Shown here piece by piece: positions 48,960-58,942 of a stretch of 61,875 nt of DNA. The stretch lies in NCBI GenBank assembly GCA_030433335.1, contig JAUILL010000021.1, positions 1-61,875 on the forward strand, written 5' to 3'. The notes beneath the pieces were generated by a model. That model saw only the letters and a program-made list of their open reading frames with translations. It ran no database searches and was not told where the DNA came from. A program made the position numbers and the translations under genes. Position 1 is the stretch's first letter. Every line of letters begins with the position of its first letter. This stretch comes from Alphaproteobacteria bacterium (GTDB taxonomy: Bacteria; Pseudomonadota; Alphaproteobacteria; Rhodobacterales; Rhodobacteraceae).

Positions 48960-51900
48960 TCACAGCGCGTTTATCAGGGTATCGAAGAGCGAACGTGCCA
49001 CCGAGATCACCTGAGCGTTGGCCTGGTAGGCCTGTTGTTGGGCGATCAGTGCAGCCGCCTCTGTATCCAGATCAACGGCACTAATCTTGGCTTCTGCAGT
49101 GATTGCGCTCTCCAAAAGCGAATTGGCCGTGGCTTTTCTGGCCTCTGCGCCAGAGACTTTGCCGCCAACATCCGTAACCATCTCGTTGAAGATCGCGGTA
49201 AAGCCGCCGAGCCCGCTATCGGTGTCCCGCATCTGCAGGTTGGCCAGCTTTTCCACTGTACGCGCGTCCGCATAGTCGGGCTGGGTCGGATTGATGGTAA
49301 AGCTGTCGCCCGTGATGTAGCCCGCCGAGAACGTGACACTGTACTGGCCGATCAACGCATTGCCGTTTTCGTCCAGCGTGCGGCGCGCGATCTCGTCACC
49401 GGTTTCACTGTCATAAAGACCGATCAGAGCGTTGTCCCCGTCCAGAATGCGCACCTCGACCGAACGATCAGCTTCTTCGACCAGACGCGGGGTGACATCG
49501 GCGGCCAGCTTGGTCGCACCGTTTGACCCCATCGCAACGATCAACTGTTCGTTCGGCAGACCACTCAGGGTCAGGCGACGTCCCGAGGATTGCATCTCGC
49601 CAGAGATATCCAGAATGCGGTTATCGACCGAGCGGATCTCTAGCGCTCCGTCGGTGACCAAGAGCGTGGTGTCGCTGGTCTGAAAGCCGAGTTCAGCAGC
49701 GCCCGCTTGCGGCGGGATCACGATCTCGCCCACGCCTGCTGGCGGAGTGATCGTGATTTTCTGGGTCGCGGCATCATAGCTCGCAGTCCCAGGGAACCCG
49801 CCTGCCGCGACCGAAATTGCACCGGCGCCGCCGTTGGTCACGTTCAGGGTGTAGTCCGTGCCCGCATGGCTGAAGTTCAGAGTGTGCGCACCCGTGGGCA
49901 GGGTCTGAATGTTGATCTTGCCGCCAACGGTCTCGTTCGAGATGACATTCGTCGCGCCCATACCAAAGGCCGCCGCGTCACCGGGACTTGCAGCCACGGC
50001 CAGCATGGAGCCGTTCAACACACCATCTGCGGTCTCCACTACCAGCTGGTTCGAGCCATCGAAATAGGCGGTTATGCGCCCTTCCTCTGGGCCGGTGACT
50101 TTCGGTGCACCGTCCTCCATTGCGATGGCATAGACTTGGTCGCCAAGAGAGACGCGCATCATGGTGCCTTCGGGCGGGATGCTCGCAATGGCCTCGCCGG
50201 TCAGACGGCTGGACGGAGACTGTGCGCGCAGCGCAGAAGCCATCCCGTAAGCGGCATCTTCGTCGTCGACCGCCCCGAACGCTGCCGGATCAAAGGTCGC
50301 CGAGATCGTGCCCACAGTCGGGTCTGCGATGTTCAATGTGTAGAATGCCGAAGCCGCTGTTTGGGTCAGCCCGTCATCAGACGCGCCATCCAGAGCAGCG
50401 TCGTAGTTGAACCGCATCACCTGCGTTGCGCCTGCGTCCTGAATGTCGCGGGTGGCTCGACCGCCATTAAACGGGTCGGCCTCTGCGCCGATGGACACGG
50501 CGCCCTCGGAGACGCTGAAATCCTCTTGTGCCGCAACAGAGACGGTTCCGACCGCCCTGAGGTTATCCAAACCGGATGCCCCCAGCGACACTGTGCCCAG
50601 ACCATAGGAATTCCCGAACCCATCCACTTTATCCACAACCATTGAACCACCAGTGCTGTGGGTGAAAAGCGATAGGTTTATGTCTGCGCCAGTGTCGCTG
50701 GTCAGCACCAATCGACCTGCGGACGGGTCGATCTGCGCCTTGACCCCTGTCGAGGGGCTGGCGAGGTTGATGGCTTGCGCCAATTCGGTGACATCCCCGC
50801 CATAGACATCTGCGTCGATTTGGAACGGCGTGACGTTGTCACCCTGAATTTTGAAACGGACTTTGCCATCGTCTGGAAAAGACAGCGAAATGTCCGTGCG
50901 CGCCGTGACCGTCGCGTCGACTTCGGCACGGACCAGATCCGCCATTTGCTGCGCACTGGTTCCAGCAGGAACGTCGATGAAACCGCCATCCAGCGCATTC
51001 ACATCCAGCGTCACCGCAGGGGTAATCGACGCGGTGTCATAGGTTGTCCACGCCTGCAGCCCCTCACCTGTGCGCATCGTGGCGACATAATTCCCGACGC
51101 CGCTGGACTGCTCCATCGAAATGTCGCGATATCCCTCGGGGTTATTGAGGTCGGCCATCCGGTAGGTCGCCCCGGGCAAGAAGCCGTTCGCTTCGGTCAA
51201 GAAGGCCTCGGCCTCGGCGGGGTCCATCGGTGCGCCCGCGATCTGCAGACCGTCGCGGGTAAAGACCGCCATGTCCGCTGCGCTCTCGGGGTCCGACAGA
51301 ACGGTGCCAGCCACCGCGCCTGCCCCGGTTGTCAGGGTTGCGGAGACGCCCGTGCTCGCACCAGCCACATCCAGCAGCATCTCGGAGCCGGAAATCATCA
51401 CCCGCCCGCCAAGATTGCTCAGCCGCTGGCCGTCCGCGTTCAGGATCGTGCCGTCATTGATCTGACTGACAAAATCGGCCTCGCTGAGCGCACTATCAGC
51501 GGTAAAGTCATGAGATACGCCGTCGATCACGACGTTGATGGATGTGACCGTCGAACCGGGCAGTGCAAAGCTCAGGCTGGCCTGACGGTCGAGCGAGGCC
51601 AGAGTGAAGGTCTCGGTTCCTGCGGGGATCACGCCAACCACGCCAGCGGTCAAAAACTCGCTCGCCGTCAACGCGTTGTCCGATGTCAGCGCCGACATCT
51701 GGCCAACACTTGTGATATCTGTGACCGACTTCGCGACCACGATCTTGGCATCGCCAAGGTTTGACCCGTCCGGAGACACTGTCGATGCCGACGCACTCGC
51801 GATTTGCGCAGGCTTGGAGATCAGGAAAGCCAGGTCCGAGGCATTTCCTTCGCGCCGCGTCAGGTCGATCCGGTCGCCGTTCATGGGCTTGCCAGACAGG

Positions 51901-53078
51901 CTGATCACCATGCCCGGCAGCGTAATCTGCGTGTTACCCGACCCAAGCTCGTTCCCGTCAGGGTCATATACCGTCCAGACGCCCGCCAGATGATCACGCA
52001 CCATGTCAAGCGGCCCTTCTGGCATCACGGTCGGGTCCGTCACGGTGACTTCTGCGGTGCCTGTGCCACGGTTGATTCCCGAATTCTGCACCTTCCACCC
52101 TTGCAGCGCAAAGAGATCGCCCCCCGGCGCACCATCCAGATCGACGCCTTCGCTATGGATCGAGTTCATCTGGTCGGCAATCGACTTGGCCCAGTCATTC
52201 AGGTCGGTCAGCGCCGAATTGATCACGCCCACAGCGGTCGAGAGCCCGTACAAAGAGCCCCCGGAAACCGCACGGCTCTGGGACACTTCATCGGGGTCCT
52301 GAGGGATAATCCGAACGCGGTCGATGTTCACCTGCTCCAGCTGGGAGACGTAGTCGCCTTCAATCAGGACGACGCCGCCTTGGGTTTTGCCCCAAGTCAG
52401 CGTGAGCATGTTGAAGTCATCGATATCCACGTGAATGTCGTTGATTTTGGCCAGATCGGTCAGCAGCAGATCGCGGCGGTCGAACAGCGGGTTCAGGGCC
52501 GCAGTGTCCTGCGTCACAGCAACCTTTTGCTGGATCTCGCCCAATTCCTTGAGCATCAGGTTGGCTTGTTTGATCTGAAGCCCGGCATCGTCGGTGGTCG
52601 TGCTGACCATATTTTCCATGTCTTTGGCCAGAGACTTCACCCCTTCAACAAAGGAGTTCGCGGAGTCGATCATGATCTGCCGCAAGCCTTCATCGACAGG
52701 ATCGCCGGCGACACTGGCGATGCCATCAAAGAAGCCGTCCATCATCTCCAGTACCCCGCCCTCTTGGGGGGTCAGACGCGCCTCGAGGAAGTTCATCGGA
52801 GGCAGGGCGGCCTCTTGGATTTCAACAGCGCCAGAGGCGGTGCGAACCCGCTCTGCCAGAATGGCGTCGAACGCGCGCTTGATCCCGCTCACTGTGACAC
52901 CCATCGACTGGGTACCCGAATGGATCGGACTCATTTTGCCGCCGCCGATTTCCTCGGTGACGGCAACGCGGCGGTGATAGCCTTCGGTGTCCGCGTTTGC
53001 GATGTTTTCACTGGTGACCTGAAGCTTTGCTTGCGCTGCACGCAGACCGCTTCGGCCAATTTCCAGAATGCCGCTCAT
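48960..53078 (-). CDS. flgK: Hook-associated protein FlgK, unusually large
   Basis: The product has 1372 residues, well over twice the size of enteric FlgK (about 550). The N-terminal D0/D1 region is typical (SGLRAAQAKLQVTSENIANA, DTEGYHRR), and the C-terminus ends QQQAYQANAQVISVARSLFD. The extra sequence is a large central stretch (about 300-1250) of repeated beta-rich, Asp/Ala/Thr/Gly-rich modules without cysteine, probably surface domains of the junction. It is coupled to flgJ by ATGA. There is no sign of a frameshift. Confidence 0.95.
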   Translation of the reverse strand: MSGILEIGRSGLRAAQAKLQVTSENIANADTEGYHRRVAVTEEIGGGKMSPIHSGTQSMGVTVSGIKRAFDAILAERVRTASGAVEIQEAALPPMNFLEARLTPQEGGVLEMMDGFFDGIASVAGDPVDEGLRQIMIDSANSFVEGVKSLAKDMENMVSTTTDDAGLQIKQANLMLKELGEIQQKVAVTQDTAALNPLFDRRDLLLTDLAKINDIHVDIDDFNMLTLTWGKTQGGVVLIEGDYVSQLEQVNIDRVRIIPQDPDEVSQSRAVSGGSLYGLSTAVGVINSALTDLNDWAKSIADQMNSIHSEGVDLDGAPGGDLFALQGWKVQNSGINRGTGTAEVTVTDPTVMPEGPLDMVRDHLAGVWTVYDPDGNELGSGNTQITLPGMVISLSGKPMNGDRIDLTRREGNASDLAFLISKPAQIASASASTVSPDGSNLGDAKIVVAKSVTDITSVGQMSALTSDNALTASEFLTAGVVGVIPAGTETFTLASLDRQASLSFALPGSTVTSINVVIDGVSHDFTADSALSEADFVSQINDGTILNADGQRLSNLGGRVMISGSEMLLDVAGASTGVSATLTTGAGAVAGTVLSDPESAADMAVFTRDGLQIAGAPMDPAEAEAFLTEANGFLPGATYRMADLNNPEGYRDISMEQSSGVGNYVATMRTGEGLQAWTTYDTASITPAVTLDVNALDGGFIDVPAGTSAQQMADLVRAEVDATVTARTDISLSFPDDGKVRFKIQGDNVTPFQIDADVYGGDVTELAQAINLASPSTGVKAQIDPSAGRLVLTSDTGADINLSLFTHSTGGSMVVDKVDGFGNSYGLGTVSLGASGLDNLRAVGTVSVAAQEDFSVSEGAVSIGAEADPFNGGRATRDIQDAGATQVMRFNYDAALDGASDDGLTQTAASAFYTLNIADPTVGTISATFDPAAFGAVDDEDAAYGMASALRAQSPSSRLTGEAIASIPPEGTMMRVSLGDQVYAIAMEDGAPKVTGPEEGRITAYFDGSNQLVVETADGVLNGSMLAVAASPGDAAAFGMGATNVISNETVGGKINIQTLPTGAHTLNFSHAGTDYTLNVTNGGAGAISVAAGGFPGTASYDAATQKITITPPAGVGEIVIPPQAGAAELGFQTSDTTLLVTDGALEIRSVDNRILDISGEMQSSGRRLTLSGLPNEQLIVAMGSNGATKLAADVTPRLVEEADRSVEVRILDGDNALIGLYDSETGDEIARRTLDENGNALIGQYSVTFSAGYITGDSFTINPTQPDYADARTVEKLANLQMRDTDSGLGGFTAIFNEMVTDVGGKVSGAEARKATANSLLESAITAEAKISAVDLDTEAAALIAQQQAYQANAQVISVARSLFDTLINAL

Positions 53079-53389
53079 GATTTATCGCCTCCGGGGACGA
53101 ACTGCGCGAATTGTTTATAGAGGGCGGCGCCAATCCCGAGACCTGTGTGGGATGCGCCGATCTGGGTCATTTTCTCGTCCAAGAGGCTCTGCATGGTGTC
53201 GACGGACGAGCCTCCCAGAAGATCTTCGCCCAAGCTGGTTTCGCGGGCAGTTTTCATCACCTGCTGCATGAACAGCGCTTCGAAGGCTTGGGTCGCTTCT
53301 TTCAGCTGCTGCTGCTTGTTGCTGGCCGACGTCGTGTTCGCCGTCACAGAGTACATACGCAGATCGGATGCTTGGGTCGCGTCTATCAT
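53075..53389 (-). CDS. flgJ: Rod scaffold protein FlgJ, single-domain form
   Basis: The product has 104 residues, only the N-terminal rod-capping domain: EATQAFEALFMQQVMKTARE followed by LLDEKMTQIGASHTGLGIG. The muramidase domain found in enteric FlgJ is absent, consistent with a separate SltF at 46859. AGGAGA lies upstream of the start. It overlaps flgK by ATGA. Confidence 0.93.
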   Translation of the reverse strand: MIDATQASDLRMYSVTANTTSASNKQQQLKEATQAFEALFMQQVMKTARETSLGEDLLGGSSVDTMQSLLDEKMTQIGASHTGLGIGAALYKQFAQFVPGGDKS

Positions 53390-53399
53390 GGCAGTCTCC

Positions 53400-54521
53400 T
53401 TAGATGATGATCAGTTCGGCACGCAGGGCGCCTGCGGTGTTCAGAGCCTCGAGGATGGCGACCAGATCAACGGGGCTTGCGCCGACTGCATTGATCGCGT
53501 CCACGAGCGAAGACAGGGACACACCGGGGTCGAACAGGAACGCACGGGCGGGGTCTTGCTGCACGTCGATCTGGCTGTCGGGTGTCACCACAGGATCGCC
53601 TGCGGGGACCACGACCTGACCACCATCGGCCACCACGGTCGCGCCACCTTGATCGACGTTGAAATCTTCGTTCACCCGTACCGTCAGCGATCCGTGTGTC
53701 ACCGCAGCCGGCGAGACACGTACGTCTCCACTAATAACGACCGTACCTGTGCGGCTGTTTACGATGATCTTGGCAGGGGCTTCTGCGGGCTCGACCTCGA
53801 TGCTTTCGAGCATCCCCATAAAGGACACGCGCTGACCGGGGTCTGCAGGGGCGCGAACACGGACCGAGGTCCCATCCAACGGCAACGCGACGCCGCCGCC
53901 AAACATGCCGTTGATTGCTTCGGCCATCCGGTTCGAGGTACTGAAGTCATTGCGATGCAGGTTCAGGACAAAGTACTCGGACTCGAGGAAGGGTGTTTCC
54001 ACCAGACGCTCGACCGTCGCGCCGCCGGGAATCCGGCCCACGGTGGGGATGTTGACCATGACAGACGATCCGTCACCGGCCTCGACCCCCAGACCACCGA
54101 CAACAAGGTTGCCCTGTGCGATCGCGTAGACCTCTCCGTCAGCCCCCATCAGCGGGGTCATGAGCAGGGTCCCACCTTGCAAAGACTTGGCTTTGCCAGC
54201 CGTAGACACGGTGATGTCCATACGCTGGCCCGGCTTGAGAAAGGGCGACATCTCGGCGGTCACCATGACAGCCGCCGCGTTCTTGGCGTCCAGATTGTTG
54301 GCATCGGTCTCGAGACCTAGGCGCGAGATGATCGACTGCATGGACTGCTGCGTCAGGGTCGACCCACCGTCACCAGTGCCCGCAAGACCAACCACCAGAC
54401 CATAGCCCACCAAGGGGTTCGACCGCACACCTGCGACCGAGGCCAAGTCTTTGATCCGGTCGGCTTTGGCCATCACGGGGGCCAACAGGCTCAGGATAAC
54501 AATCAGGACAAGACGGCACAT
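53400..54521 (-). CDS. flgI: P-ring protein FlgI
   Basis: The product has 373 residues with a signal peptide ([20 protein letters not shown]). Family signatures include [24 protein letters not shown] (partly shown), [18 protein letters not shown] and the C-terminal [22 protein letters not shown]. It forms the bushing in the peptidoglycan layer with help from FlgA. Length is normal. Confidence 0.97.
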   Translation of the reverse strand: MCRLVLIVILSLLAPVMAKADRIKDLASVAGVRSNPLVGYGLVVGLAGTGDGGSTLTQQSMQSIISRLGLETDANNLDAKNAAAVMVTAEMSPFLKPGQRMDITVSTAGKAKSLQGGTLLMTPLMGADGEVYAIAQGNLVVGGLGVEAGDGSSVMVNIPTVGRIPGGATVERLVETPFLESEYFVLNLHRNDFSTSNRMAEAINGMFGGGVALPLDGTSVRVRAPADPGQRVSFMGMLESIEVEPAEAPAKIIVNSRTGTVVISGDVRVSPAAVTHGSLTVRVNEDFNVDQGGATVVADGGQVVVPAGDPVVTPDSQIDVQQDPARAFLFDPGVSLSSLVDAINAVGASPVDLVAILEALNTAGALRAELIII

Positions 54522-54545
54522 GGCGGCGACCCTTTCGGCTACGCG

Positions 54546-55223
54546 TTAGAACGGTGAAGCAGAGTTAACGGCGCGGCTGAGCCAGCCACGTTTGCCCGCA
54601 TCCGCGATTTGGCCCGCGCCGATGTACTTGATGTCGGCATTGGCGATGCGGTCGGATTCCACGATGTTGTCGGGCGAAATGTCCGAGGGACGCACGATCC
54701 CCGTCAGGCGGATATATTCGTCGCCGTTGTTCAGGGTGAGCTTCTTCTGGCCCACGATTTCCAGATTGCCGCCGGGCAGAACACGAACAACGCTGACCGA
54801 CATCCGGCCGCTCAAGCTGTTCGACTGGCTAGCGCTACCGCGACCGGCAAAGGTGCTCTCGGAACCACTCGCCAAATCCGCGCCGGTGAATTTCAGCGGC
54901 AGGATCGACGGCAGAGTCACGCCGTACTCGTCGGTGCGGCTGGTGCTGGCGTTCTGGCTTTTGGTCGCAGCAAAGCGCTCGGACAGTTCGACCGTTAGAA
55001 TATCGCCGATCTTGGCGGCTTTGCGGTCAGTGGCGAACAGGCCCATGGAGCCGTTGCCGTAGATGCCACCGGTGGGCATCAGCGACGCGGTTTCGGGGGC
55101 CTCGACAGGGTACACGGGTGCGTAGTTGGCAGAGGCATTTTCTTCGATCTGCTGCGAGCAACCGGCGACGGTCAGGGCAGCACATCCAGCGATAAGAGCA
55201 AAGCGAAGGGTCATGAGGATCAC
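54546..55223 (-). CDS. flgH: L-ring lipoprotein FlgH
   Basis: The product has 225 residues with a lipobox (LTVAGC). The conserved SMGLFATDRKAAKIGDILTV and the C-terminal RLTGIVRPSDISPDN, IVESDRIANADIKYIGAG match FlgH. It forms the outer-membrane ring around the rod. The start is taken as a GTG overlapping the flgG stop (GTGA); an ATG three codons later (55214) is also possible. Confidence 0.96.
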   Translation of the reverse strand: MILMTLRFALIAGCAALTVAGCSQQIEENASANYAPVYPVEAPETASLMPTGGIYGNGSMGLFATDRKAAKIGDILTVELSERFAATKSQNASTSRTDEYGVTLPSILPLKFTGADLASGSESTFAGRGSASQSNSLSGRMSVSVVRVLPGGNLEIVGQKKLTLNNGDEYIRLTGIVRPSDISPDNIVESDRIANADIKYIGAGQIADAGKRGWLSRAVNSASPF

Positions 55224-56008
55224 AGCTTGTTAGAGAGGTACTGCATCATCTCGTCCGAGGCCGAGATGGATTTGGAGTTCAGTTCGTAGGCGCGTTGGGC
55301 TTCGATCATGTCGACCAGCTCTTGCACCACGTTGACGTTCGAGCTTTCGAGGGTGCCCTGCATCAGGCTGCCCATACCGTCCGCTACAGGGTTCGCCACG
55401 ATGGGCGCGCCGCTGGCGGGGGTCTCGACCAGGAAGTTCTCACCGCGCGGATCAAGACCTGCGGGGTTCGAGAAGGTTGCCAGAGTAAGCTGGCCGACTT
55501 CCTGATAGATGTTGTTTCCGGGGGTGGTGATGCTGACGATACCGTCGGCCGAGATGTTGATCCCCATTGCGTCTGCTGGGATCTGGATTTCCGGCTGGAC
55601 CACGTAGCCCGAGCTCGTGGTGATCGTACCTTCGGCATTCCGAGAGAAGGTGCCGTCACGGGTGTAGCCGATCTGACCGTCCGGCAGCAGAACCTGAAAG
55701 AAGCCCTGACCGTTGATCGCGATATCAAGGTTGTTGTCGGTGTTGACGAGGTTACCCTGACTATGAAGCTTCTGGGTGTTGACCATGCGGACGCCGGTAC
55801 CCACGGCCGATGCCGAGGTCAGTTGGGTCGCTTCGGAGGTCTGTGCCCCACCCGATTTCCAGGTTTGATAAAGTAGGGTCTCGAAGTTCGCGCGGTCGCG
55901 CTTGAAGCCCGTAGTATTGACGTTCGCCAGGTTGTTCGAGATCACCTGGATCCGGGCTTGTTGGGCGTTCAGCCCCGTCTTTGCGACGTGCATGGATGCG
56001 CTGGACAT
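55220..56008 (-). CDS. flgG: Distal rod protein FlgG
   Basis: The product has 262 residues, the standard size. The N-terminus has the rod/hook motif (AKTGLNAQQARIQVISNNLANVNTTGFKRD, partly shown) and the C-terminus ends with VQELVDMIEAQRAYELNSKSI. It forms the distal rod. A sigma54 promoter lies directly upstream, so it may be expressed independently of flgB-F. Confidence 0.97.
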   Translation of the reverse strand: MSSASMHVAKTGLNAQQARIQVISNNLANVNTTGFKRDRANFETLLYQTWKSGGAQTSEATQLTSASAVGTGVRMVNTQKLHSQGNLVNTDNNLDIAINGQGFFQVLLPDGQIGYTRDGTFSRNAEGTITTSSGYVVQPEIQIPADAMGINISADGIVSITTPGNNIYQEVGQLTLATFSNPAGLDPRGENFLVETPASGAPIVANPVADGMGSLMQGTLESSNVNVVQELVDMIEAQRAYELNSKSISASDEMMQYLSNKL

Positions 56009-56049
56009 CTTGGACGCTCCTTGAAAAGTGGCGGTTCAACAAGATGTCT

Positions 56050-56064
56050 GCAAAAGCTGTGCCA
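56050..56064 (-). promoter_or_regulatory. Internal sigma54 promoter upstream of flgG
   Basis: On the minus strand TGGCAC (56064-56059), five bases, TTGC (56053-56050): a perfect match in the 88-base gap between flgF and flgG. Predicted start near 56038. AGATGT (56043-56048) and ACATCT (56074-56079) flank it as an inverted repeat. Confidence 0.88.
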
Positions 56065-56096
56065 AGATGCTAAAACATCTCGGCGCAGTGTCGTTA

Positions 56097-56858
56097 TTAC
56101 TCGATTGGAGCCTGCATGAGGCTGGCACCGGCCTCGTCGATCTTCTCTGTCTCCGAAACCATCTTCATCCCGAACTCGAAGCCGCGCTGGTTTTCAATGG
56201 TCGCGAGCAACTCGTCGATCGGATTGACGTTCGACCGTTCCAACGTGCCCTGCAGAACTTTGGCCTGCTGGTCTACTGGCGGCAGGGTGCCATCCTTGTT
56301 ACGGATATGTCCGTCAAAACCCTTTTGAAGCGTTCCTTCGGGTGGCAAGGCAGTCGCCAGAGCGCCGATGTTCAGCTGTTCTCCCGGCGCACCGTCGATG
56401 GGTTCGATGATAATCTCGCCAATTTCGTTAATCACGATCTGACGGAAGGGCGGAATGTTGATCGGCTGCAACTGCGCGTTCAACATTTCTTCGCCAGCAC
56501 CGTTTCGCAGAATGCCATCATTGCCCACCGCGAGGTCCCCGCGACGGGTCAGGGCGGGATCACCGCCAGTGTCTGGACGCATAAAGAAGTACCCGCGATC
56601 AGAGATCGCCACGTCCAGAATGTTGTCCGTCTTGTCCAAGAAACCACTGTCTTCGGAAAAACCGGCCGGACCTTCTTCGAGTTGGAAAGCGCGGACGCTT
56701 GCCTGATCCATGGCGTCGGCGAACTTGGTGCTGCCAGGGTTGTCCAAGTCGGCACGATAGCCGGGGACGTTCATGTTGGCCAAGTTCTGAGCTTGCGTCA
56801 CGTTGGCGTCTCGGCGGTTATGCAGAGAGTTCAGCGCGGTATAAATCAAGCGGTCCAT
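56097..56858 (-). CDS. flgF: Proximal rod protein FlgF
   Basis: The product has 253 residues. The N-terminus (MDRLIYTALNSLHNRRDANV) and QNLANMNVPGYRAD match FlgF; the C-terminus has the shared rod pattern NPIDELLATIENQRGFEFGMKM. It is part of the proximal rod and lies in the flgB-L operon. Confidence 0.95.
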   Translation of the reverse strand: MDRLIYTALNSLHNRRDANVTQAQNLANMNVPGYRADLDNPGSTKFADAMDQASVRAFQLEEGPAGFSEDSGFLDKTDNILDVAISDRGYFFMRPDTGGDPALTRRGDLAVGNDGILRNGAGEEMLNAQLQPINIPPFRQIVINEIGEIIIEPIDGAPGEQLNIGALATALPPEGTLQKGFDGHIRNKDGTLPPVDQQAKVLQGTLERSNVNPIDELLATIENQRGFEFGMKMVSETEKIDEAGASLMQAPIE

Positions 56859-56890
56859 GGGTCAGGCTCCTTTAGTCAGCGGGTGCGCGA

Positions 56891-58141
56891 TTAGCGCTGC
56901 TGGAGGATGGTCTGCGACAGAGAGTTTGAGGTCTCGAGCGCCTTGGCCGAAGCCTGATAGTTGCGCTGTGCCGAGATCAGCTCGACCAGTTCTGCGGTCA
57001 GGTCGACGTTGGCTTGCTCAAGAGAGCCGGCACGGATGTTGCCGAAACCGCTGATGCCAGACTGACCGTAGTAGGGCATGCCCGAGACGGCGGTCGCTTT
57101 GTAAGACGAGTCACCCACAGGCGACAGACCGTTCAGGTTGGTAAAGTTCGCCAGAACCACCTGACCCAGCGCAATGGTTTCAGTGCCCGAGTAGTTGGCC
57201 CAGACAATCCCGTTGCCATCAACTTCGAGGTTCGACAGGCCGCGCGGCGCTTCGCCGTCATGCTCTAGCGTCACAACCGCAAATTCGTCTGCCAGCATCG
57301 AGGAGTCCGCGAAATCCAGGTTGATGGTGCGGCCATCGCTGGTGAAGTCCATCGCGGTTTCACCTTCGATCTGGATACCGGATTCATCAAAGGCAACGGT
57401 CAGCGGCGACGACGGGGTGAATTCCACGCCATCGACAGTCATGTGAACTTCGTAGCGGGTCTCTGTGTTGGTCGCATCCGGGATGTCCGTCATCACGAAG
57501 TAGAACTCGGCTTCCTGAGCAACACCGTCTGCGTCAAAGATCGAGAACGGGCTGGTGAAGGCATAGCTGGTGTTATCCTCGGGATCGAAGGCGTTGGTCG
57601 CAGGTACCGCGTCCTGTGTGCCTTGTGCTTTGGTTCCCGTGGGCACAGCCATGGTGACCGAAGCATTCGCGGTCGCAGTCGGATTACCACGGAACGAGGG
57701 CACGTTCAGGGGCTGGATAATCGATTTCGACAGTACAGTGCCGTCTTCGGCGCTGGGATAGCTCAGCATGAAGCTACCGCCCGAGTTGACCACGTTACCA
57801 TCTGCATTCAGGCCGAAAGCACCAGCGCGGCTGAAAGTCATCTCGCCATCGTCTTTTTCAGGACGCAGCGCAAAGAAGCCCTGACCCTGAATAGCAAGGT
57901 CCAGTGTGTTGCCGGTCTGCTCGAACGCGCCTTGGTTAAAGCTCTTGCCGACGTGGGCCAGACGGGTCCCCAGACCGGTTTGTTTCTTGGGGTCCGAGAA
58001 GGGAGGGGTCGAGTAGAGGTCCGCAAACTCGGTGCGGCTCTTGTGGTAGCCGACGGTGTTAACGTTGGCGATGTTGTTCGAGGTATTCGCGATATCAGCC
58101 TGAGCTGCGTGCAGACCCGTCAGGGCGGTAAGTGCGGACAT
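56891..58141 (-). CDS. flgE: Hook protein FlgE
   Basis: The product has 416 residues. N-terminal SALTALTGLHAAQADIANTSNNIANVNTVGYHKSRTEF (partly shown) and the C-terminal ELVELISAQRNYQASAKALE are diagnostic. The middle domains are of ordinary hook size. It polymerises into the hook on the FlgD scaffold. AGGAGATC-like Shine-Dalgarno precedes the ATG. Confidence 0.97.
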   Translation of the reverse strand: MSALTALTGLHAAQADIANTSNNIANVNTVGYHKSRTEFADLYSTPPFSDPKKQTGLGTRLAHVGKSFNQGAFEQTGNTLDLAIQGQGFFALRPEKDDGEMTFSRAGAFGLNADGNVVNSGGSFMLSYPSAEDGTVLSKSIIQPLNVPSFRGNPTATANASVTMAVPTGTKAQGTQDAVPATNAFDPEDNTSYAFTSPFSIFDADGVAQEAEFYFVMTDIPDATNTETRYEVHMTVDGVEFTPSSPLTVAFDESGIQIEGETAMDFTSDGRTINLDFADSSMLADEFAVVTLEHDGEAPRGLSNLEVDGNGIVWANYSGTETIALGQVVLANFTNLNGLSPVGDSSYKATAVSGMPYYGQSGISGFGNIRAGSLEQANVDLTAELVELISAQRNYQASAKALETSNSLSQTILQQR

Positions 58142-58201
58142 AGGGATCTCCTAGCGTGGCGTTCCGAACTGGAAACTTGTTGGTGTAAGGGGGTGCAGAG
58201 A

Positions 58202-58891
58202 TCAGCGCAGTGCGCTGATTTCCAGATAGTTGCGTTCGCCGTAGTCTTCGACGTTCAGGGTCATGTCGCCACCATTGGTCGGCATCTGGACCCCCATCAC
58301 GCGGGCATAGACCGACGGGCCTATGACCTGTGTTTCTTCGCCGGACGTCACCTCGACCGAGAGACGTACCGAGCCGTGCGCCGTGACGATGTCTTCGGGC
58401 ACATCGGTCCAGTCAAAGCCGACCAGACCACTTCTTTGCGATCCCAGCTCTATCTTGTGCAGGATCGTCGAATTCTGACTGTTCAGGAAAGTCACGGTGA
58501 CATTGTCTGCCGCATCTTCTAGCTCGACCACACCGTGGATCTCGCCATTCGCGTCAGGACGCGCTGTGGTGCCGGGCACCAGAACGCTCTGCCCCAGCAA
58601 CGAAGACGCGGTCGCGATCCGACCGTTATTCATCTCGCTAGACATGGAGGACAGGGTTTCGTTGATCTTGTCCAGACCGGCCACCGAACTGAACTGCGCC
58701 ATCTGCGCCAGAAAGTCCCCGTTCTCCATCGGAGCAAAGGGGTCCTGGTTTTTCAACTGGGTGGTCATCAGGGTCAGAAAGTCTTCTTGTCCCAGATCCT
58801 TGTTGTTGGGGGCAATATTGGTTGCGAGGCTTTCCGTGTCATATTCACGAACCCCCGCGACATTGGAGTATGCGCCGCTAACTGTGGTCAT
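58202..58891 (-). CDS. flgD: Hook scaffold protein FlgD
   Basis: The product has 229 residues. The conserved N-terminal block LGQEDFLTLMTTQLKNQDPFAPMENGDFLAQMAQFSSV (partly shown) is diagnostic of FlgD; the C-terminal part contains the Tudor/Fn3-like region. It caps the growing hook. A gap of about 50 bases separates it from flgC. Confidence 0.96.
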   Translation of the reverse strand: MTTVSGAYSNVAGVREYDTESLATNIAPNNKDLGQEDFLTLMTTQLKNQDPFAPMENGDFLAQMAQFSSVAGLDKINETLSSMSSEMNNGRIATASSLLGQSVLVPGTTARPDANGEIHGVVELEDAADNVTVTFLNSQNSTILHKIELGSQRSGLVGFDWTDVPEDIVTAHGSVRLSVEVTSGEETQVIGPSVYARVMGVQMPTNGGDMTLNVEDYGERNYLEISALR

Positions 58892-58942
58892 CTAAGCTCT
58901 CCCGGGTGCAGGGTTACTGGCCCATCTTGACCGTGCGCGCCA

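Noticed and set aside
51804..53120. Plus-strand frame of 438 residues antisense to flgK
   Set aside because: Shadow of flgK, whose ends match the family.
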